64,000 nucleotides of DNA from Conchocele bisecta (GCA_029237695.1 CM055279.1:22385919-22449918); one strand, 5' to 3'. Counted from the first letter of the stretch, positions 1 through 11,736 are shown. Numbers and translations: made by a program. The notes: generated by a model from the letters alone, not told the origin.

Positions 1-51
1 CGATTATAGGATTTGTGTTAGAATAGTTATATGCAAATACCCCGAGTAAGG

Positions 52-251
52 TTAACCCTTAGACTGCTGAGCACGAAATTTGTCGTCTGCTGATGCTTTA
101 TATTTTGCCTTCTTTCTCAATAAAGACATGGTTTGACAGCACTGTAGAATCATTTCCCTAAAATGCTGTCAAACCATGTTTTTGATGAGAAAAATCGAAA
201 ATAAAAAAAAACAGCAGACGACATCATTTAATTCGGCAGTGTAAGGGTTAA
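52..251. mobile_element. TTAA-flanked palindromic MITE (family G), copy 1
   Basis: Inverted arms 'cccttagac.gctg...gtcgtctgctg' and 'cagcagacgac...aagggttaa', with 'tttgacagca' arms meeting in the centre. Flanked by TTAA. The empty site 'gagtaaggttaatacatgcat' is present at 897-917, which shows that TTAA is duplicated on insertion, a piggyBac-type signature. No coding capacity. Confidence 0.88.
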
Positions 252-257
252 TACATG

Positions 258-1200
258 CATTTACATATACATATATATATATATGTATGAACGCATATTA
301 GTGTATGTTTCATAGAGAAAGTGTGCTTAATGGGTTTGCGAACAATGTAGACCCAGATCAGCATCCGCATAATCTGATCAGAATCTGCACTGTTCACCAT
401 TCCATCACCGAAACACCCGTCGTGATTCTAATAAGCAATATATATCGTTATCAGGTTACATGAGTGTGCTATTTGACCAGGAGCTACACTGGTCACACAA
501 CTCATAAGCCCCATTTCTCCAGACACAGCTGTATTGAATCACGAAGCAAACTGAGGTTGTTGGACAGCGTAGCCCACGTCTACAGAGCCCCGCAGGGGGC
601 GTAGAATTCTCTTTTTTATCAATTAGTTACCACGAAATAACAATTCGTTCCCTCAATTTAACAATTCGTTCCCTCGAATTAACAATTCGTTCCCACGATA
701 TAACAATTTGTTCCCTCGAATTAACAATTCGTTCACACGAAATGACAATTCGTTCCCTCAATTTAACAATTCGTTCCCTCGTTTTAACAATTCGTTCGTA
801 GGAACGAATTGTTAATTCGAGGGACCGAATTGTTATTTCGTGGGAACGAATTGATAAAAAAATCCACGTTCCCTGCGGGCTCCATACAAATTCCCCGAGT
901 AAGGTTAATACATGCATGTACATATATATGTATGAATGCATATTTGTGTCTGTGACTAGAGAAAATGTTCTTAATAGGTTTGCGAACAAATTAGACCTAG
1001 ATCAGCCTGTAGATCCGCATAATATGATCAGAATCTGTACTATAATATGATCAGAATCTGTACTGTTCACCATTCCATCACTGAAACACCCGTCGTGATT
1101 CTAATAAGCAATATATATCGTTAGGAGTGTGCTATTTGACCAGGAACTACACTGGTCACACAACTCATACATGTAAGCCCCATTCCGCCAGACACAGCTC
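258..1200. repeat. Duplicated dispersed repeat around first foldback element
   Basis: Positions about 252-540 and 909-1200 are two copies of the same sequence ('gggtttgcgaacaa...agacc.agatcagc...gatcagaatctgcactgttcacc...ctacactggtcacacaactcat'). A foldback element sits at 581-886 between them. Relatives occur at 10955-11060, 36955-37100, 50365-50520 and 62880-62960. Confidence 0.7.
581..886. mobile_element. 21-bp-array foldback element (family A), copy 1
   Basis: Terminal 'tacagagccccgcaggggg' and 'ccctgcgggctccata'. The left arm has units 'aacaattcgttccc + 8-bp spacer', inverted near 802 into 'gggaacgaattgtt'. The open frame rich in R-E-R-I-V repeats is an array artefact. Confidence 0.9.
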
Positions 1201-1344
1201 ATTCGTTCCTTCAATTTAACAATTCGTTCCCACGAATTAACAATTCGTTCCCTCAATTTAACAATTCGTTCCCACGAAATAACAATTCGTTCCCACGAAT
1301 TAACAATTCGTTCCCACGAAATAACAATTCGTTCCCACGAGTAA
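1199..1344. repeat. Family A array fragment
   Basis: About seven 21-bp units in one orientation without recognisable termini. It follows directly on the dispersed repeat. Confidence 0.85.
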
Positions 1345-1778
1345 CATTGTACATAACCAGTATGCTTATATAAAATATTATCAAATATATAAAATGTTCG
1401 TACAATTCTGTAAACATGACACCCGATGATGTCCCCGTGGAATCCGGTTTACTGTGGGCCTACTGTAATTCCGGTATATACGCAGTTCAATCAGGGGAGG
1501 ACGTTGACGTTCCATGGGTGGGAACACTCCTACTTAAGAGTTACTATCTCCTAATTATGACTTAGTATCTCCTAATTAGTAGTTAGTCTCTCATAATTAG
1601 GAGTTAGTATCTCCTAATTAGGAGATAATACATATTTATCCGGGACGCTTCCATACACACATATTTTGGCACCCCCAAGTGCATAAAAGGTTGCTTCCCA
1701 TATTTATACATTAGTATTGTGTCTGAAAGTATCAGGAACCTGAAATATGCCAGCACTGGGTTCGTAACCGTTATAAAT
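1345..1778. repeat. Short palindromic 'ctcctaatta' cluster in otherwise unremarkable sequence
   Basis: Between 1535 and 1632 the motif 'agtatctcctaattag' recurs in both orientations (about five times). The rest of the interval shows nothing I recognise. Confidence 0.55.
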
Positions 1779-2105
1779 TATAGTGGAACCTCTCTAAACC
1801 GGACACCCTGGGAGGTCCCCAGTGTGTCCGGTTTAGAGATGTTCCACAGTAAATCAGACATACAGTGGGGTCAGCATGTAAGTGCACACACGAACGAACA
1901 CAACAGGTTGGTTCCAACCTGTCGTGTTCTTTCGAGTGTGCACTTACACGCTGACCCCACTGTATGACTGTGCCAAGGTATGCGGCTGTGCTTTGCGAAC
2001 TTGAACATGCATTTCATCATAAATATACACCAATGAAACCCATACAATTAAGGATACACATACTGCCTGTATGTCCGGTTTAGAGAGGCTCTACTGTACA
2101 GCGAA
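1779..2105. mobile_element. Pogo/Tigger-like terminal repeats enclosing a nested palindrome
   Basis: 'gtggaacctctctaaaccgg' at 1783 and its inverse 'ccggtttagagaggctctac' at 2077 resemble pogo/Tigger-type ends (CAGTGnAACCTC...). A further inverse copy is at 1828-1850. The 104-bp palindrome at 1861-1964 lies inside. The same end motif recurs at 4725, 13633, 21148, 37951 and 57247. Confidence 0.6.
1861..1964. mobile_element. 104-bp near-perfect palindromic MITE (family J), copy 1
   Basis: 'tacagtggggtcagcatgta' pairs with 'acacgctgaccccactgta'. The centre is 'aggttggttccaacct'. TA at both ends. Confidence 0.9.
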
Positions 2106-2177
2106 ATGTCATATAAATTTTCAATTGATGTTTCCATCGACAATGTAGGTTCCCGCGTTACAGACGTTACCTGAGGG

Positions 2178-2410
2178 CCGTTTCTGTAAACGTCGTACAA
2201 CTACAATGTTCGTAAGTGGTTAGTTAGGATCTTCTGGAAATTAATATTGATGGATTTACATTTATTGAGCATATGCTGCAGCCTATGTTCAATAAATGTA
2301 AATCCAATAATCGTTTGCAAGAAACATTGTTAATGTGAAATTTACAGACTATCGTAAGTTTGCACTTACTAATATTTTAGTCGTATGAAGTTTAGTGAAA
2401 CAGGGCCCTG
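2178..2410. mobile_element. Family B palindromic MITE, copy 1
   Basis: Ends 'ggccgtttctgtaaacgtcg' and 'agtttagtgaaacagggcc'. The central arms are 'atttattgagcatatgctgc' and its inverse. Somewhat degenerate. Confidence 0.85.
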
Positions 2411-2833
2411 TTGTGCAACTCGAGGTAATGGCCTATCCTTGTCGGCGTGGCCGGTCCCCTACGAGACTGCTGTGCCGAGACACCAGGCTAAACTCACGGT
2501 TTTGTAACTAGACTGTAGGTCGATGCCACAACTGTAGGATGCATATGTTCCTGTGAGGTTCCTATTGTGACCTCGTTAATACATAGTATTTTAAATAATA
2601 TTTACAAAGGTTAATGCAGGCTAATGCCTATTACTGGAATCCACGGAAAAATAGTTGTATTGAGTATCTGACGAGGTTAGCACCGACGAGCATCCGCGGC
2701 TCAAATAGTGCACTGCATAGTTTTATAACTTTTGTCGTCGGCTGTTTATTTGTTAGTTTCATTTTATCATCAAAACATGGTTTGACAACACGTCAGCATC
2801 ATTTACATTTGCCACAGGGCGAGAAAGATGCAT

Positions 2834-2906
2834 ATCCGACCCAAGGCTCGAACCCGGGATTTCTGGTTTACCGTACCATCGCTCTAATCGACTGAGCTAG
2901 CCGGCA
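2834..2906 (-). other. tRNA-like sequence (probable SINE head or tRNA pseudogene)
   Basis: On the minus strand: D-stem GCTC/GAGC with box A 'TAGCTCAGTCGATTAGAGC', a 4-bp anticodon stem TGGT/ACCA around a 7-nt loop with GGT, and T-arm CCGGG-TTCGAGC-CTTGG (two G-U pairs). The acceptor stem pairs at only about five of seven positions and no intact end is seen, so I do not call a functional tRNA. Confidence 0.55.
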
Positions 2907-2953
2907 CGAATACACATCTTCTCCCCATAGTGAGTTACGGCACAGGTGGGCCT

Positions 2954-3056
2954 TACAGTGGGGTCAGCGTGTAAGTGCACACAGGAACGAACACGACAGG
3001 TTGGTTCCAACCTGTCGTGTTCGTTCGTGTGTGCACTTACGCGCTGACCCCACTGT
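2954..3056. mobile_element. 103-bp near-perfect palindromic MITE (family J), copy 2
   Basis: 'tacagtggggtcagcgtgta' with the inverse 'acgcgctgaccccactgta' and the same centre as the copy at 1861-1964. Confidence 0.9.
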
Positions 3057-4348
3057 AGCTCTGTGTAGTCACTAGGAATAAAGGGATTTTATGAAAAATA
3101 GAAAAGATGTTACGTCTTGAGACTGATGATGGTGAAATTTAGGCACACTTAGTTCTATGCCTTGATTACATACATAGACAATAGAATGAATACATTTTAA
3201 AAACAGTCTAAAACAGTATAATACACTATCCTATCAACATGCCGATCGCCTGTGCATTCAGTCATATGATAACTATTTTATGCGAATGGTTTCCCATGAA
3301 AATACTTAAATAAATATTTGCCTAGTTATACATTAGATTATCTGCATGTATCGTATATTTAACCTCCGGGACTGTTTCGTTTATGAGATATCTTAGAACT
3401 GCTGGTGATTTGTTTTTGTAAATCATGGGCATTTTCCATAAAGAAACAACATTTATTTCTGTACGAAAATGTCCAAACAGCGTCCGTTGTCAAAACGAAA
3501 ACCTGCGAATGTTCTGGTCGTTACATTTCGCGAGAGTCCGTCAGCTGTGGTATTAAGGACGCAGTTCTCAACGACGAGCTCGCATGGATTAAGTATTTGT
3601 CGATCGTATCAGGAAAGAACTGGCGAACGGTGGCGAACAAACATCGGCAACTCCATCTGTATGTGTCGCCACCAGTGTAGACCGGCCCGGTACATCTGGT
3701 CCACGCTGGTTTCCAGGCACCAGCATATGCTGCTACAATTGTTTCAATTGACAACTAAGTATGTACGTGTACCAGCATTATTTAAGTTAAAACAATTAGT
3801 ACGTGCAGCATGCACGTACTAATTGTTTTAACTTAAATAATGCTTGTTTTACCGAGTTCAAGCCAGTTAACGGTAACACGGCTAACATGTGTCAGCCAAG
3901 GCCATGTATAACGAGCCGTCCCCATCAGGACCACCGGTGTTACACAGTACCTGTCAGAATCAAGAACAACACTCGTTATATATTTATAGATGTATACAAC
4001 CGAGTATGAATATTACATATTCCATGTCAGATACATAACGATGAATTGCCCAATGCTGGTTGGAAACCCGAGGATGGTTATGCCGTGATCGGGCGGTTAA
4101 ATGAAGTATAATGGGATCGAATTACTTGGATAAATAGTGTTGTGTATATATACCGTAGAACGAATATAAAGCACATCGCGGACTAGACTAGCCACAACGT
4201 GTGCATGTAAAAACGCCAGTTGGAACATTGTAGTGTACTTAAGTGTAAAAGAAAGAAAACACATTGGCATACTTATTCATTCATAAGTATATTGAATACA
4301 GGACATATGCGGAAGAATGCGCGGTAATTGTGTGTAATAATATTCCGC
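3057..4348. repeat. Unassigned interval with one strong palindrome
   Basis: Apart from the weak open frame at 3405-3680, the only clear structure is a palindrome of about 70 bp at 3774-3843 centred on 'gcatgc', with arms 'agcattatttaagttaaaac'. It lacks the ends of the other families. Confidence 0.6.
3405..3680 (+). other. Unassigned open frame, possible exon or relic
   Basis: The frame contains ESVSCGIKDAVLNDELAWIKYL followed by SIVSGKNWRTVANKHRQ, which looks more protein-like and GC-richer than its surroundings. No start, no confident splice sites and no family recognised. An overlapping frame from 3469 after a 'tgtccaaacag' acceptor-like site is also open. Confidence 0.15.
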
Positions 4349-4566
4349 TTAACGCTTAGAATGCTGGAAACGAAAAGTGTCGTCTGCTGTTGCTTAATAT
4401 TTTGCCTTTTTTCTCAATAAAAATATGGTTTGACAGCACTTTAGAATCATTTCCATTGGAAATGATTCTAAAGTGCTGTCAAAACATGTTTTTGTATGGG
4501 AAAAGTGGAAAATATAATAAAATAAACAGCAGACGACACAATTTAAGTCAGCAGTGAAAGGGTTAA
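4349..4566. mobile_element. TTAA-flanked palindromic MITE (family G), copy 2
   Basis: Same arms as the copy at 52-251 (gtcgtctgctg...cagcagacgac). The centre is 'ggaaatgattctaaagtgctgtc'. TTAA at both ends. Confidence 0.85.
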
Positions 4567-5118
4567 TGATATCTGCGGATTAATCGTTGAACGTCATAAA
4601 CGTTGATCAAACTTCAACAAGGATTATATATTTGACAAATATTACCAATTATGCATTTCGAAATATCATCGCGGAACTAACGGGATAATTGTAGAATGAT
4701 AATCGAAACATATTGCAATGAAACCTTTCTAAACCGGATACCCTGGTGTTCGCCAGGAGGCGCCCTCTGGTTTCCGGTTAGTCAGTTTCCACTGCAGTGA
4801 TAATGACGACTACAAGACCTACGTACATGTATGTGCGTTTTGCAGTCATAAACAAACATTGTTACTGTAGTTAATTAGTGAACACGACCAGAATTATACA
4901 CACGGTGTACCCTGTATGTCCGGCATAAGACGGTTTTATTGTAAGTGAGACTAACAATGGAGAATACAGCCTGGACGGACATAGCAAACAAGACCGTTAG
5001 ACCTGGTGCACAGTAATTCTTATACTGCTACATGTACGAACTTCGTGAAAACACTGTACGTAATAAAATCGGCTTCAGACTGTGAAAGTTGACCGTGCAT
5101 CCCGAGCAGCCGGCGAAG

Positions 5119-5178
5119 ATGTCCGACGTCCTCCGATCCCTCTCGACGATGGGATGTTACCCTCTCGCGGATAACGAG
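5119..5178 (+). other. Alternative candidate first coding exon (weak)
   Basis: ATG at 5119 has A at -3 and lies in a locally GC-richer segment. It encodes MSDVLRSLSTMGCYPLADNE and is followed by a GTGGGT donor in phase 0, which would also fit the phase-0 exon at 19673. The in-frame TGA just upstream supports a true 5' end. The intron would be about 14.5 kb. It could be an alternative promoter exon or chance. Confidence 0.2.
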
Positions 5179-5251
5179 GTGGGTGCTAATCTGTCATTGA
5201 GTTCGTATCCCTTCCTGACACGTTCTCTTCTCTCAATGTGTGCTAAAACCC

Positions 5252-5496
5252 AGGGGCCCGTTTCACTAAACTTCGTACGACTAAAATGTTCGTAGTGCAA
5301 ATTTAGGATCGTCTGGAAATTTCAATTGATGGGTTTACAGGTATTGAGCATAGGCTGCATATGCAGCCTATGCTCAATAAATGTAAATCCATCAATTGTT
5401 TACAAGAAAATATTGTTAATTTGAAATTTACAGACTATCATAATTTTACACTTACGAACATTTTAGTCGTAGAAAGTGTAATGAAACGGCCCCCAG
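5252..5496. mobile_element. Family B palindromic MITE, copy 2
   Basis: Arms 'cccgtttcactaaacttcgt' and 'aaagtgtaatgaaacggccc'. The centre 'gcataggctgcatatgcagc' is perfectly palindromic. Partial ends of further copies follow at 5505-5530 and 5635-5680. Confidence 0.9.
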
Positions 5497-5664
5497 GTGC
5501 CCGTTTCAATAAACTTCGTACGACTAGTTGCATAATTGCAATCCACAAACATTTGATGTGCTACATTTACAGGTACAAAATGGTAGCATTAGAGAAACAC
5601 GTTAATGTGGGAAGCAAATTCATATAAATCTTCGCTTCACTCAACTCCGTACGACTAAGATGTT

Positions 5665-6720
5665 CGTAAATGCAAATTTGAAAGTAGAATTAACATTAAT
5701 TTATAACATCTGTTTCCTTTCATGGAACGCCTTGATATTTCATACATGCATTCCCCAGATGACCCTCTATCATGTTGTAGAAAATCCACGACGCACCACA
5801 CAACCCTTACCCCAAGGTCCAGGTCACACACTTAGCATGTTCATAAACTTAACGTTGGGGTAAATGTTGTCTAACTTCTGTTTATTTACAGGCAACACCT
5901 TGATATTTCATACATGCGTTCATCTGATGTTACTCTATCGTGCTGTAGAAATTCCATGACCCACCGCCCTCCCCTTACCCCAAGGTCAAGGTCACAAACT
6001 TTGCACTTTCATAAACTTAACGTTGGTGTAAATGTCTTATAACATCTGTTTCCTTTCATGGAACGCCTTGATATTTCATACATGCATTCATCTGATGATA
6101 CTCTATCGTGCTATAGCAAATCCATGACCCACCGCCCTCCCCTTACCCCAAGGTCAATGTCACAAATTTAGCATGTTCATAAACTTAACGTTGGGGTAAA
6201 TGTTGTGTAACTTCTGTTTCTTTGCAGGGAACGCTTTGATATTTCATACATGCATTCATCCGATGATCCTCTATTGTGCTACAGCAAATACATGTCCCAC
6301 TCCCCACCCCTTTCCCCAAAATGAACATCATAAACTTAACGTTGGAGTAAATGTATTTTTATAACTTCTGTTTCTTTACAGGGAACACCTTGATATTTCA
6401 TACATGCATTCATCTGATGATCCTCTATCCATGACCCCCACCCCTTTCCCCAAGGTCAAGATCACAAACTTAGCACATTCATACATGTATTCCTCATGTG
6501 AATAGCTATCATGTTGTAGAAAATCACCAACTTAGTGCGTTCATAAACTTAACGTTGGGTTAAATTTTGTATAACTTCCGTTTTCAGGGAGCGCATTGAT
6601 ATTTCATACATGCATTCATCTTAATATGCTATATCATGTTATAGCAAATCCACGACCCACCCTCCACCACTGACCCCAATGTCAAGGTCCACCGTACACC
6701 CCTTAACCCAAGGTCAAGTT
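5665..6720 (+). repeat. Satellite K (~165-bp units), array 1
   Basis: About six degenerate tandem units containing 'cataaacttaacgttggggt', 'gatatttcatacatgcattc' and 'taccccaaggtcaaggtcac'. The same satellite on the same strand forms a larger array at 29625-31085. Confidence 0.88.
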
Positions 6721-6837
6721 AAAAAATATTCATGTTTGTTATACAACTGTGTCAAATTTTAGTGAAGGCTGCCAACAGGCAAGCTTCGTTGTCTTCTGAC
6801 AACTCTTGTTATATTTTATCTCCCTTGAGATAGCTTA

Positions 6838-7230
6838 TTCAAGGTGTATGATCACGTGGTACTAACAACAACAACAAGTACCGATTCAAAGTACGTATTC
6901 TTTTATAGTGTCCTTATTACGTAACGGATTTTGATGAAATATGGCGCATCAAACGCGTCTTGTTAAGCTGCATTTGGTAGTCTCTGTATTTTCGCCAAAA
7001 CTTCTGCCGTTTTTGCGAAGAATCGATTTCCGTGTCCCCGACACGGAAATCGTTTCTTCGCAAAAACGACATAAGTCTGTGCCAAACTCCATAGACCACC
7101 AAATGCAGCTTATGAAGACGCGTTTGCTGCGCCATATGTCATCAAAATCCGTTTCATATTAAGGAAACTATCAAATAATACTTACTTTGGAGTGGGCGAC
7201 ATTGTGGACCACGTGATCATGCACCTTGTT
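6838..7230. mobile_element. Family E palindromic MITE (~390 bp), copy 1
   Basis: Ends 'caaggtgtatgatcacgtgg' and 'ccacgtgatcatgcaccttg'. The centre is 'cgatttccgtgtccccgacacgg'. The overlapping open frames on both strands are palindrome artefacts. Confidence 0.9.
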
Positions 7231-7254
7231 ATTATGTTACGCAAATATCTATGG

Positions 7255-8000
7255 CAGCCATAGTGTCGTGCTACGCCTAAATGGCGAGTAAAACCAAGAA
7301 AATAGTGCCATGTGCCAACTTATACTATAATAGCGTGTTGGTCTGTCTGCTTTGTATCTAAAACTCTACATATACTATTCTCTATAGTTCTCACAGTTTT
7401 GGGCTCAGTTTATCGGTTAAATTCTAGAAATTTACGAATCAAGACATTTCGTGGTATGAATACAGCAGCTATTATCTTTAGTTTTCAATTATGTAGCAGT
7501 GACCAGTTAGCAGCCGGTTTCGTACAATTTTTTTATGGGAGTTTCAAACAGTAATTTATTCTAGGGAAAACGTATGGATGGGAATGGGTTTGCACCATCA
7601 CAGTACATTTACCTCTGGATAGCATTGAGAAAATATGCAACTTTCAGTTTTTGGGGAGATAACATATTTCAGTACATTCAGAACTTTAATTATTAACCAT
7701 GGTACCTCTGTAACATGAACATTTATGTAACCTGATTTCTTTCTGACTGTGACGCAGGGCGGCTTTGTACTAAGTTGTCATGCGTGACAGCCGGAAAAAT
7801 CGGGTTCGTTGGCAATCCACTCGGTTCTCAGTTCATGTCCCCGGTGATCGCGGTGCATGGCTGTCATAGGTAATACTCATCTCTCGGAATTAAATATGTG
7901 TCTAATTTTTTAGGGTGAGCGCTATGGGGTGCCGTTTTGAACTTTAATAGCAATTTGTGATATCACCCATTCCAATCGGTGAAATCATGTATTCGAATCG
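7255..8000. repeat. Low-information interval with a short shared repeat
   Basis: 'gctatggggtgccgttttgaactttaatagca' type sequence at 7921-7970 recurs at 22853-22980 with an inverted partner. The rest shows nothing I can name. Confidence 0.4.
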
Positions 8001-8043
8001 ATGATATCACTGATTAAAAACGCATTCGGATCTGAATAGGTGT

Positions 8044-8440
8044 TTTATCCCGTCAACACAGTACGTATGTGCCGTGAAACACGTTGCCGTGAAACATTTT
8101 TGATATCCAGTCAATACTATTTTTGCATTTTACAGCCATTTGTAGGTGTTGACGGGATAAATAGAATAGTAGGTTAGTGCCGTGAATGACTAGTAGGTTA
8201 GTCCCGTTTCCTGAGCCTTGCCATATATTTTTTCCCATTCACGGCACTAACCTACTATTCTCTATCTATTTTCCTTATTTCTGAACTAAAGTATATGTTG
8301 TGACCACTCATTTGAACCGTCTCGGCGAGACGGTTCAAATGAGTGGTCACAACATATACTTCTGATGAGAAATAAAGAAATTCTTCAGCCTTGCCAGATA
8401 TTTTTTCCCATTCACGGCACTAACATACTATTCTCTATAT
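8044..8440. mobile_element. Family D palindromic MITE, copy 1, with nested hairpin
   Basis: Ends 'tatcccgtcaacacagt' and 'cactaacctactattctcta'. At 8290-8375 there is a strong internal hairpin ('agtatatgttgtgaccactc' and inverse around 'tctcggcgaga'). The block 8236-8430 is nearly identical to 20749-20950. Confidence 0.85.
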
Positions 8441-8496
8441 CAGAAAGTGCTATTCTCTTCGGTATTGCTAGATACACAATACAAGCGTTCCAGCTC

Positions 8497-8716
8497 AGGG
8501 GGTCGATTCACTAAACTTCGTACGAATAAAATGTTCGTAAGTGAAAAATTATGATAGTCTGTAAATTTCGCATTAACAATGTTTTCTTGTAAACACTTAT
8601 TGGATTTACATTTATTGAGCATAGGCTGCCTTTGCTCAATAAATGTAAATCCATCAATTGAAATTTCCAGACGTTCCTAAATTTGCACTTACGAACATTT
8701 TAGTGAAACGGGCCCT
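8497..8716. mobile_element. Family B palindromic MITE, copy 3
   Basis: 'cactaaacttcgtacgaata' on the left, 'acattttagtgaaacgggcc' on the right. Central arms 'catttattgagcataggctg' with an asymmetrical loop. Confidence 0.88.
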
Positions 8717-9343
8717 AGCTCGGTCTTGAGTCGGAATAGATGGACAGACTTTGTGTCATGTAGTGTACATACGAGCTGGCGTGAATACAATTAAACAACA
8801 ATCACATCTTCCTCAGTGAGGATTAGACAGTAATAACACCGTGGCGGTATACCTGATATCTATATAAATCCCCCTTTCCATGGAATTAGACCCATACGTC
8901 CTATATGCTGGAATAATATGTTTTTTTAATGTTTCTAAATTCCTGATGTTTGACTGCCTACACCATCAACACCGGGTTATGGAAATCATTGGTATGTACA
9001 GAATTACGGTGGCACAGAGGGCACATGGTGAGGAATTATTATTATTATTAATCTCAGAACGGGCAAGACACAGACACTGGAGTAAGTGAACATATTGTTT
9101 CATTCGTGCAGATCCAGTGCAGACAGGCTGTACGTCATGTACATATAGGTTCCACATACGGATAGTGAAAGTTGAGACTTGTCATATTTGGAGGAGGATC
9201 ATTTTGTTATCTTAGTATACGTATAGTCAATTATTTGGCGTTTCCGACCCTAGAGATTGGAGTTTGTTATCAAAGGGAGAAAACTCGTGTGAACTGCCTC
9301 AGTGGAAGTTTGCTGGCAGTAAAATATAACGTCCCTTACACAG
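8717..9343. other. Interval without identifiable feature
   Basis: Short open frames only, with an (ATT) run at 9036-9052. I see no splice-bounded coding sequence. Confidence 0.4.
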
Positions 9344-9939
9344 TGCGAAGTCCCGCAGTGGACGTAGAATTAACAATTCGTTCCCACGACCTAACAATTC
9401 GTTCCCTGAATGTAACAATTCGTTCCCACGAAATAATAATTCGTTTCCATGATATAACAATTCGTTATCACGATATAACAATTCGTTCCCTAGAATTAGC
9501 ATTTTTATATCGTGGGAACGAATTGTTAATTCGAGGGAACGAATTGTTAAATTGAGGGAACAAATTGTCATTTCGTGGGAACGAATTGTTATTTCGAGGG
9601 AACGAATTGTTATATCGTTGGAACGAATAATTATCTCGTGAGAACGTATTGTTAATTCGTGGGAACGAATTGTTAATTCGAAGGAACGAATTGTTAAATT
9701 GATAGAATAAATTATCATTTCGTGGGAACGAATTGTTTATTCGTGGGAACGAATTGTTATATCGTTGGAACGAATTATTATCTCGTGGGAACGAATTGTC
9801 AATTCGTGGGAATGAATTGTTATTTCGTGGGAACGAATTGTTAATTCTAGGGAACGAATTATTAAATTGAGGGAACGAATTGTATTTTCATGGGAACGAA
9901 TTAATAAAATAAAAATCCATGTCCCCTGCGGGCTCCGTA
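9344..9939. mobile_element. Family A foldback element, copy 3 (longest)
   Basis: Left end 'gaagtcccgcagtggacgta', right end 'tcccctgcgggctccgta'. Seven left units invert at about 9505 into some 18 right-hand units, so the arms are very unequal. Translations give heptads such as LTIRSHE in all copies. Confidence 0.92.
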
Positions 9940-10008
9940 ACATCATCATGGCTGATGCGGTCACATTCCTGTGGCTCGGTGACAATACCAAGGTCAAAGA
10001 AAAGGGTT

Positions 10009-10262
10009 TAGCCCTTTAACCCCTAAGGAACTGGAATGGACTGTGATATGCTAAAGTTCCGACCAATCCAATCATCACAGAATAATTTTCAGATTAGTCC
10101 ATTAATTTTATCAAAAGGGGGTGTTTTTTGTTCTAAAAAATATGAAAATTACTTGCAAAAAGTGCATATCCTGATGAGACGGCTCGTTACGAGCCGGCTC
10201 ATCTGGATCTGCACTTTTTGCATAAACCGCTATATCGGGCTTTCGGGTTCAAAGGGTTTATT
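10009..10262. mobile_element. Family H palindromic MITE, copy 1
   Basis: 'aagtgcatatcctgatgaga' pairs with 'tctggatctgcactttttgc' around 'cggctcgttacgagccg'. Bounded by 'ctttaacccctaa' and 'tcaaagggttta'. Confidence 0.85.
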
Positions 10263-10432
10263 CGTATGACCAGGACTAAACTAAAGCTTAGTTTATGCAT
10301 TTAGTGAACCGGGTTCTGGGCATGTCGCGTTCACCTTCTTAGTATCTTTGCCCAGTGCTACATATATTCTTTACACCATTTCATGCCAGAAGCTTATGCA
10401 CAAGTATCAACATTTACCAACATTTATTTCTA

Positions 10433-10790
10433 CACATGCCCGTACGCAGAGGACGTGCGACGGGTGCATTTCAACACCACATGCCTGTATAGTGGTATTG
10501 GCAAAAAGTGTAGATCCAGATGAGCCGGCTCGTGAAGAGCCGTCTCATCAGGATCTGCACGTTTCGCAAGTATTTTCATAATTTTGGGAACAAAAACACC
10601 CCATGTTCATAAATGGACTGGCCTGAAAATCATGTTGTGATGATTGGATTGGGTTGCAAAATTAACATTCCAGTTACTTAGGGGTGAAAGGGTTAATCTG
10701 CCGAGGTCTATCCGTGGGTGTGCAAAACCAAATGGGAAACAACTCGTGTGAGCCGTCTCAGTGTAAATTTGCTTGTAGTAAAAGTAACGT
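10433..10790. mobile_element. Compound repeat: 'cccgtacgcag' family with inserted family H MITE
   Basis: The family H palindrome at 10495-10697 sits inside a sequence starting 'cccgtacgcagaggacgtgcg' and continuing 'ctgccgaggtctatccgtg'. The same compound order is found at 49764-50150, so the nested unit has moved or been duplicated as a whole. Confidence 0.7.
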
Positions 10791-10865
10791 CCCTTAAAGC
10801 ATTCGTACACCGAACGACGCATTTACATCATGTCATATTTCAGGGACTCGTGTCACTAATCCTGC

Positions 10866-10937
10866 AGGGCCGTAGAAAAGGATTAAACGCAGGGGGGTTG
10901 CAACCCCGGAACCCCACCCTCCAGATCCGCCCCTGAA
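10866..10937. repeat. 'gggttgcaaccccggaacccc' dispersed repeat end
   Basis: Contains 'ggggttgcaaccccggaac' and 'cagatccgcccctg'. The inverted counterpart is at 47124-47165 ('caggggcggatctgg'). Confidence 0.6.
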
Positions 10938-11107
10938 ATGCACCTGTGCCTGAGAAAAGGGGCGTATGGGTCATGTGACCAGTGAATCTCCAGAGCAGCA
11001 TACGCAATATCGCAGTCTGATCAGGCATTGCGTTGTTTGTCATTCAGTCAGTAAATCAAATGTCTTTCTTCTAAGTGACAGTGTGTATCCATATCTGCTA
11101 CATTGTA

Positions 11108-11290
11108 CAGCCGATTTCACCAAAATTTATTAATTTTTATTATACTGAATGTATTACATTATCACAGCCAATTTGGCTGTGATAATGTAATACATTCAGT
11201 ATAATACTTCTACATACTTTTGAATATCACATTTATGCAGTCGTCAGTTCTATATGAAATAATGCATTTCGAGAAAAATACTTGCTGAGA
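11108..11290. mobile_element. Family C palindromic MITE, rearranged copy
   Basis: Central palindrome 'attacattatcacagccaat' with its inverse. Most of the left arm is missing. A second family C end ('agctgatttcaccaaaattg') appears at 11681, beyond the poly-C tract. Confidence 0.8.
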
Positions 11291-11385
11291 TATTTAGAAA
11301 CAATGTAGCTAGTAGTTGGTCTCGTTGCGGGCAGTAACTCTGCAAGATTTCTGTACCGTCCGGATTTCTGCACAGTTACACCCCC

Positions 11386-11660
<275 letters not shown>

Positions 11661-11736
11661 CTATAGCTGGCGAATATACCAATAGCTGATTTCACCAAAA
11701 TTGCTAATCATACTTATTTAGCAAAATGTACTTTGA

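Noticed and set aside
2834..2906. Functional tRNA with anticodon GGT on the minus strand
   Set aside because: The D and T arms fold, but the acceptor stem has two mismatches at its end and the T stem relies on two G-U pairs. A tRNA-derived repeat is more likely.
6917..7162. Mirror-image open frames on both strands (MAQQTRLHKLHL / MAHQTRLVKLHL)
   Set aside because: They arise from the palindromic family E MITE, which reads nearly the same on both strands. The same frame recurs in the other copy at 57757.
9172..9997. Open frames with TIRSHE/LTIRSLEL heptad repeats (also at 12805, 17343, 21723 and elsewhere)
   Set aside because: The repeat unit of family A is 21 bp, so every frame is periodically open. 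The same peptides occur wherever the element occurs, on both strands.
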